This document shows, one piece after another, positions 1 through 8,279 of a stretch of DNA of 64,000 bases. The notes beneath the pieces were generated by a model. It saw only the letters and a program-made list of their open reading frames with translations, was not told the origin of the DNA and did not search any database. Each line of letters starts with the position of its first letter. Positions within the stretch are counted from its first letter, which is position 1. The stretch is from NCBI GenBank assembly GCA_011525385.1, contig WTGF01000064.1, positions 39,371 to 103,370 on the forward strand, written 5' to 3'. Source of the stretch: Chloroflexota bacterium. GTDB lineage: Bacteria > Chloroflexota > Anaerolineae > Aggregatilineales > Phototrophicaceae. A program made the position numbers and the translations under genes.

Positions 1-197
1 GGCGACAAGCCTATGTATCCAACCAGCTTTTCAGCCTCCCATGCCAGGAAAACGAGCACATCGTCGCGATCAAGCCAGCGACTGGTTGTATACCAATCCA
101 GGTGCTTGTGCGTCCATTGACTGTACCAGCACAGGTCCAGCAAGTCGCTCCGATAACGCCGACTGTAAGGCATAATGTGAAGCCGGGTACCAAGCAT
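1..197 (-). CDS. GNAT-type N-acetyltransferase, N-terminal part (runs off window)
   Basis: An open frame starts with ATG at 197 and continues to the window edge without a stop (65 complete codons). Its ATG overlaps the TGA of the upstream DnaC-like gene by one base (TGATG), which supports translational coupling. The visible protein begins MLGTRLHIMPYSRRYRSDLL and reaches a segment ending EKLVGYIGLS. That looks like the strand-2/3 region of a GNAT fold, where a short hydrophobic strand is followed by 'lvG.i.ls'. The acetyl-CoA loop lies outside the window, so the family call is inference from this partial pattern and the substrate is unknown. It is the last visible gene of the dnaB block. Confidence 0.55.
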   Translation of the reverse strand, partial: MLGTRLHIMPYSRRYRSDLLDLCWYSQWTHKHLDWYTTSRWLDRDDVLVFLAWEAEKLVGYIGLS

Positions 198-1552
198 CAG
201 CGAAGGTTTTTCATCCGCTTGACGTAACTGCGGGCTTCCAGCGCGAAGATTGTGCACACTCTGCGGTCAGCCAAGCGGGTAGCAAGACGTTCATCGGTCT
301 CTTCCACCGTTTCTGACGACGTGAAGACCGTCGGCATACGCGACAGATAACGGTAATCAATGATCTGGAAAAGCTTTTCTTTCGCCCATGGCGTCGCGCT
401 GGCAAAAGTCAGGTCATCGAGAACAAGAAAGGGCACATTGATAATCTCGTGGAAGCGTTTGTCGAAAGGCACATCCGAGCGGGGATTAAAACTCAGCCGC
501 AGGAAGTCCAGCAGATCGGGAACGGTCGTAAACATGACGTCATGGCCGCGCTCGTACAAATCGTAGGCAATGGCAGCCGCCAGGTGCGTCTTTCCTGATC
601 CATACTCGCCCATGATGTAAAACCAGCCCTCTGGATTCGCCGACCACTCCACCGCTATCGTTAGCGCGCGCTTCAAGTTGCTGACATCGTCGGCGAAGAA
701 GCTGTCTGTGGAGAAAGTTTCGAAGCGCATATCCCGGTACAATTGCATATTGAAAATTTCGCTATCGCGAGCCTCGTTGCGCGACACCCTTCGGAAATCA
801 GGGGCTTGAATCTTTATGTGCTTGACCAGCGACCGTTCCAACAAGCGACTGCCAAGTCGCGGATCCAAATCGTCGATCCGCGTGTTTGTTGTGACAACTG
901 TGGGCAGCGCTTCGACGTGCCGGTGATTCAAGAGTTGGAATAACTTTTCCTTGGCCCAGTCACTGGGCTTTTCCACGCCCAGATCGTCCAAAACCAGGAG
1001 AGTCGCGCTGCGAATTTGATCAAAATAGTTATCGAAGGAGCTCTGAACACTTGGATCAAAGGTCGAACGAAGCAAGTCGAGCAAGTCGGGACTTGTAATG
1101 AACAAGACGCGCTCGCCGTATTTTTCCAGGCGCCAATTGGCAATCGCCACCGCCAAATGCGTCTTGCCGCAGCCAAAGCGCCCCTCAAACACGATCCATC
1201 CACTTGGATTGTCCGCGAACTGTTGAGCTGCGCTTTTGGCATTAATAAGTGAACTGACGACGCTTTGTGTGTAGCTGCTGCCGCTGAAGTCGGTCTGAAA
1301 GTTCTCGAAACTTTTCTCTTTGTAGGCCTCAAGATTGCCATAGCGCCGCAGCCGCGTATGCATCTCCTGATCGTCCTGGACCGGATTGTTGGGGCAGCGC
1401 TGGAACTTGCCGAAGCGCGGATCATCTAGCTGAACGTCAAAGGCATACACGCCTTTTCCGCCACATAGCGGGCAGGGCTCATCCTTGTTTTGGGGATCGC
1501 GACAGATGACCTGCAGGGGAAGTTCGAGCCCGCTTTCCGGCTCAACTTTCAA
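197..1552 (-). CDS. DnaC/DnaI-like helicase-loader ATPase with two AAA+ domains
   Basis: Probable helicase loader working with DnaB. The reading frame is open further upstream, but that part lies inside the DnaD-like gene. I chose the TTG at 1552, preceded by GGAAAG at normal spacing, giving 451 aa (M-KVEPESGLE). Near the N-terminus is a CPLCGGKG zinc-ribbon-like motif with one further Cys about 25 residues on, so the ribbon looks incomplete. The first AAA+ module has Walker A GRFGCGKT (about 124-131) and Walker B LLVLDDLG (about 185-192). The second has GEYGSGKT (about 315-322) and FLVLDDL (about 375-381). Ordinary DnaC/DnaI/IstB proteins carry one such module, so this is an internal duplication. 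The second module has diverged after Walker B, with SSETVEETDERLATRL where the first has TNTRIDDLDPRLGSRL. Confidence 0.8.
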   Translation of the reverse strand: MKVEPESGLELPLQVICRDPQNKDEPCPLCGGKGVYAFDVQLDDPRFGKFQRCPNNPVQDDQEMHTRLRRYGNLEAYKEKSFENFQTDFSGSSYTQSVVSSLINAKSAAQQFADNPSGWIVFEGRFGCGKTHLAVAIANWRLEKYGERVLFITSPDLLDLLRSTFDPSVQSSFDNYFDQIRSATLLVLDDLGVEKPSDWAKEKLFQLLNHRHVEALPTVVTTNTRIDDLDPRLGSRLLERSLVKHIKIQAPDFRRVSRNEARDSEIFNMQLYRDMRFETFSTDSFFADDVSNLKRALTIAVEWSANPEGWFYIMGEYGSGKTHLAAAIAYDLYERGHDVMFTTVPDLLDFLRLSFNPRSDVPFDKRFHEIINVPFLVLDDLTFASATPWAKEKLFQIIDYRYLSRMPTVFTSSETVEETDERLATRLADRRVCTIFALEARSYVKRMKNLR

Positions 1553-2246
1553 TGAAGTCTTTCCATTCCCCGGCGGTGTACTGTTTGTGCCGCTCAAGAT
1601 CTTGTCCAGCTTTTTCACTTCTGCGTCCTTCGTGCCGCCAGCTATCAAGCACTTTGCGAATGTATCTCCAATTGCGGGCGTTGCGCTCGGCAGCGTATCG
1701 CATCGCATCCTCAATCCAGTCATGGGGGAATTCCGCCTCCGCTTCGCGGATGGCATCAACGATCATGGGCGTCAGCACGCCGATGTTTTCCTCGTAAAGC
1801 CCGTAAAGCGTGGGCCGCGGCGGCAGGATTTCTATCTCGTCTTCGCCGGCCGGTATCCATTCCCCGGCGACAAGCTGACGGTGGATCGTCTGCCCGTCTA
1901 TGTCATTAAGCGTATAAATGCGCCTTTGCTTACCTTGGCGATTGATAATCGCCTCCAATAGTATTCCGCGCCGGACTGCTCTTTCCAGCGCGCCGTCAAG
2001 CGTTTCTGATGCCCGACGCGAATCGTCCGCGGTCTGAAGGCTGGTCATCAGTTGCTTGTTCGCGCGCAATTCGTCGTAGCGCAGATAGCGGTAATTGCCT
2101 TCTTTCTGCTGAAGCGCGGACAGGCTAAAGAGCGTCAGCTTTAATTCCGGCAGATCATCAATTTCCAGCAGAAGGGACTCGAATAGCCCCGCCGGCAGGG
2201 CAACGACCGCGTCTCGAATCATGAATCCGGGGCAGGTATCGGTCAT
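1542..2246 (-). CDS. DnaD-like primosome protein
   Basis: This 234-aa protein sits between dnaB and the DnaC-like ATPase, three bases after the dnaB stop, and its last codons overlap the start of the ATPase gene. The N-terminal half resembles a winged-helix domain. The C-terminal part (about 150-210) reads DWIEDAMRYAAERNARNWRY followed by IRKVLDSW. This fits the DnaD/DnaB_2 C-terminal signature, in which a tryptophan-rich helical segment binds DNA and helicase. In Firmicutes, DnaD helps bring DnaB helicase and loader to the origin or restart sites, and the gene order here suggests the same role. The family assignment rests on the C-terminal motif and context. Confidence 0.7.
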   Translation of the reverse strand: MTDTCPGFMIRDAVVALPAGLFESLLLEIDDLPELKLTLFSLSALQQKEGNYRYLRYDELRANKQLMTSLQTADDSRRASETLDGALERAVRRGILLEAIINRQGKQRRIYTLNDIDGQTIHRQLVAGEWIPAGEDEIEILPPRPTLYGLYEENIGVLTPMIVDAIREAEAEFPHDWIEDAMRYAAERNARNWRYIRKVLDSWRHEGRRSEKAGQDLERHKQYTAGEWKDFIES

Positions 2247-2249
2247 CTT

Positions 2250-3620
2250 TTATTCCAGATTACTTAGATCAACCCGCTTCATGTTGACATCCATGAATTT
2301 GGTGATCGATTTCTCGAAGTAAAGTTGAATGGTGCCGGTCGGCCCGTGACGATGCTTTGAGAGCATCACGTCGGCCTGATTGGGGAATTCGGTTGTATCC
2401 GGGTTGTAGACCTCGTCTCGATACAAGAACAATACCGCATCCGCGTCTTGCTCGATGCTTCCGCTCTCGCGCAAATCGGACAACTGCGGTCGCTTGTCTT
2501 GTCGCTGCTCGACCGCGCGCGAAAGTTGCGCCGTCGAAATGATCGTGACGTTGAGTTCGCGAGCCAGTTCTTTAAGCGACCGGCTGATATAACTGATCTC
2601 TTGCACACGGTTGTTTTCGTAAGCCTTGCCGGCCGACATGAGCTGCATATAGTCCACCATCACGATATCAAGCCCGTATTCGTGCTGCAGCCGACGGCAT
2701 TTGGTGCGCATTTCAATCGGCGTGATTGAGGGCGTGTCGTCGATGAAAAGGGGCAAAGCGGAGAGACGGCTGCTGGCTTCGGTGAAGCGCGTATGCTCAC
2801 GCGCCGAGATGTTAGCCGAGCGCAACTGGTGAATGCGAATGCCGGTCTCCATCGAGATCAGGCGCTGTACCATCTGCTCGACACCCATCTCCATGGTGAA
2901 GATCGCGACACGCGCGCCACGCGGTGGCCGCGCCACATTTAATGCGACAGTTAACATCCAGCTCGTCTTGCCCATACCGGGCCGTCCGGCGAAGACGATC
3001 AGGTCCGACTTTTGAAAGCCGCCCAACAAGCCATCCAGCGCTTTGAAGCCAGTCGGCAAACCAACCGTGCCCTCGCCAGCAGCCAGCAGCCGCTCCATCT
3101 CTTCGTAGTAATCGCTGACGGCATCGGAAATCGGAACGAATTCGCGCTTGATCTGGCTGTTGCTGACGGCGAACAGAGCCAATTCGGCATCGCTAATCAC
3201 CTTATCGATGGGCAGTTCTTCGTCAACTGCCAGGCGACGAATCTCGTCGGAAGCCAGCAGCATCCTGCGCCGAATCGAGGTGCGTTCGACCAGTTTGCCG
3301 TAAACTTCGGCATGAACCGACGAGGGCGTATTATTCACCAGGTTGGTCAAGTAGGCTTGGCCGCCGATTTCGTCCAGTACCCTCATATCCTGCAGTTCGC
3401 GGGACAGGGTCACATAGTCGATCGCGTCCCCGCGTTCTTGCAAGCGATTGAGCGCCGCCCAAATGTATTCGTGCCGTTTGAGGAAAAAATCGTCGCCTTC
3501 CAGGAACGAGGCGATGTTAAGAAAGGTTTTAGGCTGTAAGAGTATAGCGCCCAGCAAAGCCTGCTCGGCTTCCAGGCTAGCTGGAATCTGCAAATGCGTT
3601 TGAGTCAATTGATTTGTCAT
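2250..3620 (-). CDS. dnaB: Replicative DNA helicase DnaB
   Basis: Hexameric 5'-3' helicase that unwinds DNA at the replication fork. The 456-aa length is typical of the family. The N-terminal helical domain (about 10-115, starting IPASLEAEQALLGAILL) is followed by a linker and the RecA-like domain. That domain has Walker A AGRPGMGKTS (about 211-220), Walker B around DIVMVDYMQL, and the conserved STAQLSRAVEQR and LRESGSIEQDAD segments. No intein or frame break is visible. It heads a minus-strand block with the DnaD-like and DnaC-like genes, so helicase, loader and accessory primosome protein are probably made together. Confidence 0.97.
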   Translation of the reverse strand: MTNQLTQTHLQIPASLEAEQALLGAILLQPKTFLNIASFLEGDDFFLKRHEYIWAALNRLQERGDAIDYVTLSRELQDMRVLDEIGGQAYLTNLVNNTPSSVHAEVYGKLVERTSIRRRMLLASDEIRRLAVDEELPIDKVISDAELALFAVSNSQIKREFVPISDAVSDYYEEMERLLAAGEGTVGLPTGFKALDGLLGGFQKSDLIVFAGRPGMGKTSWMLTVALNVARPPRGARVAIFTMEMGVEQMVQRLISMETGIRIHQLRSANISAREHTRFTEASSRLSALPLFIDDTPSITPIEMRTKCRRLQHEYGLDIVMVDYMQLMSAGKAYENNRVQEISYISRSLKELARELNVTIISTAQLSRAVEQRQDKRPQLSDLRESGSIEQDADAVLFLYRDEVYNPDTTEFPNQADVMLSKHRHGPTGTIQLYFEKSITKFMDVNMKRVDLSNLE

Positions 3621-3735
3621 GCCTTCGGTTCCGCGGGAACAATGCGCTCTTGGCAGTGAAAGCGCTGCATGCCTGTAATTGGCAGCGCCACCGACTTTTC
3701 AGATGACGGTCGCCCAACCCTAGTCCTGACGGCGG

Positions 3736-4281
3736 CTATTCATCCTCGTCGAAATCATCGAGATTGAGCGTATCTACGAAATCGGCAAAGGCGCTCAGCT
3801 TGGTCTCGTCGACCTTTTCCGATGGATCCATGGAGCCCGCGAATTCATCATCCAGCCCCAGTATCTCCGGCTCGACATTGCGGTCGGGTCGAATGCCGGC
3901 CTTGTCCATTACCTGTTTGTCAACGTAGATTGGCGCTTTGAGGCGAACCGCCAAGGCAATGGCGTCGCTCGGGCGCGAATCGATGTCTATCGAATCACCA
4001 TTCACTTCGATGTTGATTTGAGCATAAAAGACATCTTTGCTCAAATTGTTGATGAAAATGTGGCGAACGGCGCCGCCCATTTCGGTGATCGTTGCCTTGA
4101 GCAAATCATGTGTCAAAGGGCGCTCGCGCAGCATTCCCTGCAATTCCAAAGTGATTGCTTCGGATTCAAACGCACCGATCCAGATCGGCAAATATCGCTC
4201 TTCCTGCGTGTCTCGCAAAACAACCAGGCGATGCTGCGACATCAGACTCACCTGGACACGGTCTACGATCATTTCAATCAT
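3736..4281 (-). CDS. Bifunctional nuclease family protein (DUF151/BFN)
   Basis: The 181-aa protein carries a BFN domain over residues 1-135, recognisable by LPIWIGAFESEAITLELQG, the central TITEMGGAVRHIFINNL segment, and the SRPSDAIALAVRLKAPIYV block that ends the domain. The family was named for RNase/DNase activity reported in plants, but its bacterial role is poorly defined. The last 45 residues are strongly acidic (ending NLDDFDEDE), a common tail in this family. It is separated from dnaB by about 115 bases and has its own promoter, so it may be a separate unit. Confidence 0.88.
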   Translation of the reverse strand: MIEMIVDRVQVSLMSQHRLVVLRDTQEERYLPIWIGAFESEAITLELQGMLRERPLTHDLLKATITEMGGAVRHIFINNLSKDVFYAQINIEVNGDSIDIDSRPSDAIALAVRLKAPIYVDKQVMDKAGIRPDRNVEPEILGLDDEFAGSMDPSEKVDETKLSAFADFVDTLNLDDFDEDE

Positions 4282-4319
4282 GAAATTCGATCACTCTATC
4301 TCAGATTAGGCCTGCTCAG

Positions 4320-4347
4320 ATTATACACCTATATCGTGCCACTTCAA
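4320..4347 (-). promoter_or_regulatory. Sigma70-type promoter for the bifunctional nuclease gene
   Basis: Read on the minus strand: -35 TTGAAG (4347-4342), a 16-nt spacer, and -10 TATAAT (4325-4320), about 38 nt before the ATG at 4281. The -10 is a perfect consensus match. This is a sequence match only. Confidence 0.6.
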
Positions 4348-4469
4348 AACAGATTGAAGTAAATCGAAGGAAATTCATTTCAGCAAATCGCCGTCGATCG
4401 TTGCTGTCAAATCTACTATTTGGCGCCGATATTGACTACACTTCTGCCAGTCGACGTCACGGGGTTCTC

Positions 4470-5147
4470 TTGCGCATTCATCTATACCTTGTCTTTATCT
4501 TGCTGACAGCGTCTTGCCAGTCTATCGTTGAACGACTGGGCACGGGCGATGGCCCCAGCGTCGGTTTTACTTACCTCGACTTGGTTTACAGTGATCAGTT
4601 TGACGGCCCCGGCAACTGGATGAGCTACGACGGCGGCGACAGCCTGAAAATGGCGGTGGAAGACGGCGGCTACAAAATTTGGCTCGCGACCCGCCAATAC
4701 GTTTGGGCGCAACTTCCCTATACATTTGACGACGTTGTTGTTGAAGCGGAAGTCAGGCAATTGTCCGACTTCAATCACAACGCCTATGGAATCGCGTGTC
4801 GGCTTGATCCGGCAAACAGCGGTCGCGGCTATTACTTCTTGATAGGCGGCGACGGCTATTACAGCATTCGCTGGAGCAATGGGCGCTCCTTGGATGAAAT
4901 CGTCGGCGCCAAGCCCTCGGGGGTGATCAACCGAGGCTCGTCTACGAACCAAATTAAGGCGATTTGCGTGGGCGACTATTTAGCGCTGTGGATCAACGAT
5001 CACTTCGTCGCCGAAGCGCGGGACAGCCGCGCTAGTGCCGGCGCGGTCGGTCTGTCGGCGGTTATGAACTATACTGGCAAGACCGTGGAAGTAACCTTTG
5101 CCGCCCTCAAAATCTGGCGGTCCGAACTGTATGAGCCCGGCAGGTAA
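4470..5147 (+). CDS. Lipoprotein with concanavalin-like (jelly-roll) domain
   Basis: I chose the in-frame TTG at 4470 because it gives a compact lipoprotein signal peptide, M-RIHLYLVFILLTASC. The lipobox is LTASC, so Cys16 would be the lipidated residue. An earlier TTG at 4401 is possible but would add an unlikely charged extension. The remainder (about 210 aa) is rich in aromatic and glycine residues (DQFDGPGNWMSYDGG, YGIACRLDPANSGRGYYFLI, KAICVGDYLALWINDHFVAE). This pattern matches LamG/DUF1080-like laminarinase-type beta sandwiches that bind carbohydrate. No catalytic residues are evident. It is probably a surface protein of unknown ligand. Confidence 0.65.
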   Translation: MRIHLYLVFILLTASCQSIVERLGTGDGPSVGFTYLDLVYSDQFDGPGNWMSYDGGDSLKMAVEDGGYKIWLATRQYVWAQLPYTFDDVVVEAEVRQLSDFNHNAYGIACRLDPANSGRGYYFLIGGDGYYSIRWSNGRSLDEIVGAKPSGVINRGSSTNQIKAICVGDYLALWINDHFVAEARDSRASAGAVGLSAVMNYTGKTVEVTFAALKIWRSELYEPGR

Positions 5148-5239
5148 TACGACGACCGGCCGGCACAGGATCACGCAACGACCATACGTCATATTGCGTA
5201 TACTGTAGACGATAAACCCTGGGTTACAGGTCAATTGAT

Positions 5240-6079
5240 ATGGGACTGGAAGACACCATTGCGGAAGCCATTGTGATGGCGATGGATGAACTGGCGGGGA
5301 ATCCGCAAAAGGCAGTCGCTTCGGCGATGGAATGCGATTCGGCGGCGCAGTGGATCAAGCAAGAGACGGCCAAACTCGCGCTGGTTGGTGGCGCGGAGAT
5401 GGTGATACCGGGCCTTCATGCCTTTACGATTCCCACCGGTATCAGCTACTTGCTGCACAAGATGGGATACATTAGTTGGGGCGTGGGCGCCTTGAAGGGC
5501 GCCTTTGTGGTCGAAACGGAAGCCTATTCGGATTTGCGCAATATCCTGGCGCTTTGGGCAAACAACACGCACTTTGACGCCAGCATTATCGAGCACCTGG
5601 CGATTTCCTTAGCGTGTTTCGGCTGGGCGACGTCTGCGGAGGGACAAGCCGCTATGCCCAGGCTCTTGGCGTCGTCCACAGACGAGACGACCCTGCGTAC
5701 CTACCATATCTTGCAGCGACTGGTGGAAAACTACGTGGCCGGCGACGAACGCGGGCTGCTGATGATGGAGGCAATAGGCGGACCGGCATTCGCGCGAGAA
5801 TTGCTTAAGAACGGCGAAACAAACGTACAGCATCTTGATAACGAAGTTATGTTAACCCGTCCCTTGGGGCGCAAAGTCAGCTGGCGTTTGGCAAGCAAGC
5901 TGGCGTCACGCCTGGGCGCCCGCGTGCCGGCCAGAATGATCGTCGGCTTCGTTCCGCTGGCAGGCGCGGTTGTTAATGCCTTCCTCAACGTTCAAACCAT
6001 GCAGAGCATGGCGGAAGCTGCGGAAAAGTATTATGACCGGCAACTGCGTCTTGAACATCTGGAAGAGGCGCTACGCTGA
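5240..6079 (+). CDS. EcsC family protein
   Basis: The 279-aa protein has features of the EcsC family: an amphipathic N-terminus, a glycine-rich hydrophobic block (ALVGGAEMVIPGLHAFTIPT, about 49-68), the DLRNILALWANN segment, and a C-terminal hydrophobic hairpin (RMIVGFVPLAGAVVNAFLNV). EcsC proteins were named from the Bacillus ecs locus and their biochemical role is unknown. The gene ends 18 nt from the convergent end of the TIR-domain gene. The ATG at 5240 has only a weak upstream purine stretch (GGTTACAGG). Family call from pattern; function unknown. Confidence 0.65.
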   Translation: MGLEDTIAEAIVMAMDELAGNPQKAVASAMECDSAAQWIKQETAKLALVGGAEMVIPGLHAFTIPTGISYLLHKMGYISWGVGALKGAFVVETEAYSDLRNILALWANNTHFDASIIEHLAISLACFGWATSAEGQAAMPRLLASSTDETTLRTYHILQRLVENYVAGDERGLLMMEAIGGPAFARELLKNGETNVQHLDNEVMLTRPLGRKVSWRLASKLASRLGARVPARMIVGFVPLAGAVVNAFLNVQTMQSMAEAAEKYYDRQLRLEHLEEALR

Positions 6080-6097
6080 CGGCGCCCTTCAACAGGA

Positions 6098-6970
6098 TTA
6101 CTTTGCCCGCAGTGCTGCCAGAATCTCCGCCAAAACTCCCTTGAACGATTCCAGGATCTCCGCGCTGTTCAAAACAGTTAGCGGAATGGTTGGTCTGCGA
6201 TCGGACTTGGCCGCGGGCAATCTAAACTCGGTCGGCAGTATTTGATTGAGTTGCTTCAGAAGGGCGCGGCGAGCCGAAATTTGATGGTAGGGCGCGAAGG
6301 ATGCCAGGTGGTCGAAGTATATTTGCGCGGCGGGTGTCTTGGGGTAAGCCCAAATCGACAGAACCGTCACCGGACGGCCATTGAGATTGATTCGTACATG
6401 ACAACCTGGATTCACACGTCCGCCAAAAGCCACTTCATCTGCAATCCCAGCCGACCAATGAAACAGATCACGCGCCGCCAGCGTAGCGATTTCGCCCCCC
6501 GGCAATTGTTCGACGTAAGGGAAGAAATTGAGGCGATTGGCTTCGGTAGTATGGGCTTCATCCGGGTAGACGATACTGGATTCAGACGACGATAATGCGC
6601 TCGTCAGGGACTCGGCCAGTTGCTTTGACCCACCCGCGAAATCTTCTCGAAAGTCGCAGTATTGGATGTTGACCAGATACAAGGGCAGGCGCAGGTTATC
6701 CAGCAAGGCTGTGAATAGCGGCTTACTCAGTTGGAAAGCGTAAAGACATTCTCGCTCGACCCAAACCGATCCCAAGGACGCCTTGGAAAGGACTGTGACC
6801 ACAGCGTCACAGCGTTCGATGCCGGCTTGAATCTCGCAGAGCCAATCGGCGCTGCCGCGAATGTTCTCGTAATCGACCCAGACGCCAAATCCGGCGCGCT
6901 TCAAGCCATCGACGATGAGCGGGATCTCGTCTTTGTTTTGATTACTGTGACTGACAAAGACTTTGGGCAT
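6098..6970 (-). CDS. TIR-domain protein with unrecognised C-terminal domain
   Basis: Residues 1 to about 130 form a bacterial TIR domain. Strand A with its loop is MPKVFVSHSNQNKDE, then GFGVWVDYENI (BB-loop region), GIERCDAVVTVLS, and WVERECLYAF. The glutamate at W70-x3-E74 is in the place of the catalytic Glu of NAD-cleaving TIRs. Residues about 145-290 (from FFPYVEQLPGGE, through SIWAYPKTPAAQIYFDHL, to ESFKGVLAEILAAL) form a separate globular region I do not recognise. Prokaryotic TIR fusions often act in anti-phage defence, where a second domain senses or oligomerises. No clear Shine-Dalgarno precedes the ATG, and an IS3 relic begins about 40 nt upstream. Domain call is firm, role is inference. 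Confidence 0.85.
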   Translation of the reverse strand: MPKVFVSHSNQNKDEIPLIVDGLKRAGFGVWVDYENIRGSADWLCEIQAGIERCDAVVTVLSKASLGSVWVERECLYAFQLSKPLFTALLDNLRLPLYLVNIQYCDFREDFAGGSKQLAESLTSALSSSESSIVYPDEAHTTEANRLNFFPYVEQLPGGEIATLAARDLFHWSAGIADEVAFGGRVNPGCHVRINLNGRPVTVLSIWAYPKTPAAQIYFDHLASFAPYHQISARRALLKQLNQILPTEFRLPAAKSDRRPTIPLTVLNSAEILESFKGVLAEILAALRAK

Positions 6971-7010
6971 TTGCTATACTTGCGATTCGCGGTTTCTCAG
7001 TAGTTGATCT

Positions 7011-7244
7011 TCACCCGAAAAAGTAGACACAGGTTTTGTCTAACCGATACGCAACTCGAACTCCATCGGGCTGAGATAGTCCAGTGCGGAATGCCGTCGT
7101 TGGCGGTTGTAACAGGCTTCGATGTATCGGAATAACTCGAGCCTTGCCGGGTTGCGCCGCCAAATTGAGCGCTTCACGTTTCAATTCCTCTGGATATTTC
7201 ATCATCGCCTTCCACCCTAACTCCGTACCCTATTTTATTGGACA
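7011..7244 (-). mobile_element. Internally deleted IS3-family insertion sequence (relic/MITE-like)
   Basis: On the minus strand this stretch starts with the beginning of an IS3 OrfA (MMKYPEELKREALNLA, from 7205). It then jumps directly into the C-terminal end of an OrfB integrase in another frame, reading ELFRYIEACYNRQRRHSALD then YLSPMEFELRIG and a stop near 7055. Everything between, including the DDE core, is gone. The ends are weak inverted repeats: TGTCCAATAAAATAGGG (7244-7228, minus) and TCACCCGAAAAAGTAGACA (7011-7029, plus). It cannot encode a working transposase but might be mobilised in trans. No target duplication was identified. Confidence 0.8.
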
Positions 7245-7725
7245 ACTTGACTGTCCACAAAATCGAGGGAAGTTCAGCGGACAGTTATCCGACAAGCAGT
7301 TGATTGCAAAGCGCGAGCGCTCAATGAAATGCAATTCGTCCTCCAATCCCCCGAAAGTTGCCCTGAACTTCCCCCGTTTTTTGGGGAACCGTATAGATAC
7401 AGTATGTATACAGGGGGGGGTACTCCTCCCCAGATCGGAAACTGAGGACATGACAGGTTTTCGTTGGGCAGATAGTCGCGACAAAACCTGCCAATTTTGG
7501 CGCGTTTTTCGGGCGACCTGATAGGGCGCGTAGGGCGCGCCGACACAGCTCTACGCGATTAGCTGACCCGCTATGTCGGCACACTCTGTGTCGATTCAAA
7601 CATGTCCACTCCTCAACCCCCGCGAATCTGCCCCCGAGCCTGGCGCTTATGTTTCTTTTACAATCCTCTATTGCCTTTCCGATATCGCGTTTTTCTTTTT
7701 CCTATGTTGCGGGCTTAGGCTGTAG
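7245..7725. other. Non-coding stretch rich in inverted repeats
   Basis: About 480 bases without a convincing gene; the short frames here share no recognisable motif. It contains several dyads. A 34-nt imperfect pair lies at about 7250-7283 and 7355-7388 (core GGGAAGTTCAG / CTGAACTTCCC). CAGGTTTT...AAAACCTG lies at about 7454-7491. GCCGACA...TGTCGGC lies at about 7539-7580. There is also a G8 run near 7412. It lies between the IS3 relic and hsp20, so it may be decayed mobile DNA, a structured RNA or both. Confidence 0.5.
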
Positions 7726-7770
7726 ATGTCAGTACGCACAACACAGACTTCAACAGAAGGAGAAATCAAA

Positions 7771-8211
7771 ATGCTAGTCAGAACTCGCAACCCCTATCTT
7801 CGTCTGATCGACGATATCTTTGGCGACCATCATCCGCTGCTCGGAACGGCCAACGAATTCGGCAATCGTAACTTCGGCCTCGCCCTTGATGTTGAGGAAA
7901 ACGAAGAGCGCTACGTCGTCCGCGCCGATCTGCCCGGCGTCAGCCTTGAGGATATCAGCGTGAACATTCACGACGACTTGCTGACGATCAGCGCCGAAAC
8001 CACGTCGGAATCCAACGACGAAAGCAGGCGCGTACTGGTCCGCGAGCGGCGCGTCGGCAAGTTCAGCCGCAGCCTGCGCTTCCCGATCCCGGTCAGCGGC
8101 GATAATGTGGAAGCCAGCTTCGAAAACGGTGTCCTGAGCGTCGCCGTGCCCAAGGCCGAAGATGCCAAGCCGCGTCAGATCCCGGTCAGGGTGAGTGGCG
8201 CCAGCAACTAA
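7771..8211 (+). CDS. Small heat-shock protein Hsp20
   Basis: ATP-independent holdase chaperone of the alpha-crystallin family. The start is the ATG at 7771 behind AGAAGGAGAAATCAAA, giving 146 aa; a longer frame opens at 7726 but lacks such a site. The alpha-crystallin domain spans about 35-140. It contains VRADLPGVSLEDISVNIHDD, the L9-like FSRSLRFPIPVSGDNVEASF, and the hallmark ENGVLSVAVPK (A/G-x-x-x-N-G-V-L motif). The C-terminus RQIPVRVSGASN provides the I-x-V tail motif used in oligomerisation. It is a single-gene unit with its own terminator. No CIRCE element was found upstream. Confidence 0.95.
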   Translation: MLVRTRNPYLRLIDDIFGDHHPLLGTANEFGNRNFGLALDVEENEERYVVRADLPGVSLEDISVNIHDDLLTISAETTSESNDESRRVLVRERRVGKFSRSLRFPIPVSGDNVEASFENGVLSVAVPKAEDAKPRQIPVRVSGASN

Positions 8212-8230
8212 AGTCCAAGGGCGCAAACGA

Positions 8231-8268
8231 AAGTCCCGTCTTCAATTGAAGTCCTGAAGACGGGACTT
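8231..8268 (+). terminator. Rho-independent terminator after hsp20
   Basis: Perfect 13-bp stem, AAGTCCCGTCTTC (8231-8243) with GAAGACGGGACTT (8256-8268), 12-nt loop, followed by CTTTT. It starts 19 nt after the hsp20 stop. Confidence 0.9.
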
Positions 8269-8279
8269 CTTTTCGTGGC

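Noticed and set aside
1553..1759. Upstream extension of the DnaC-like reading frame
   Set aside because: It overlaps the well-supported DnaD-like gene in another frame and its protein sequence looks random; the TTG at 1552 has a ribosome site.
7084..7521. 145-codon plus-strand frame over the IS relic
   Set aside because: No recognisable motif, and it crosses the IS3 relic in antisense.
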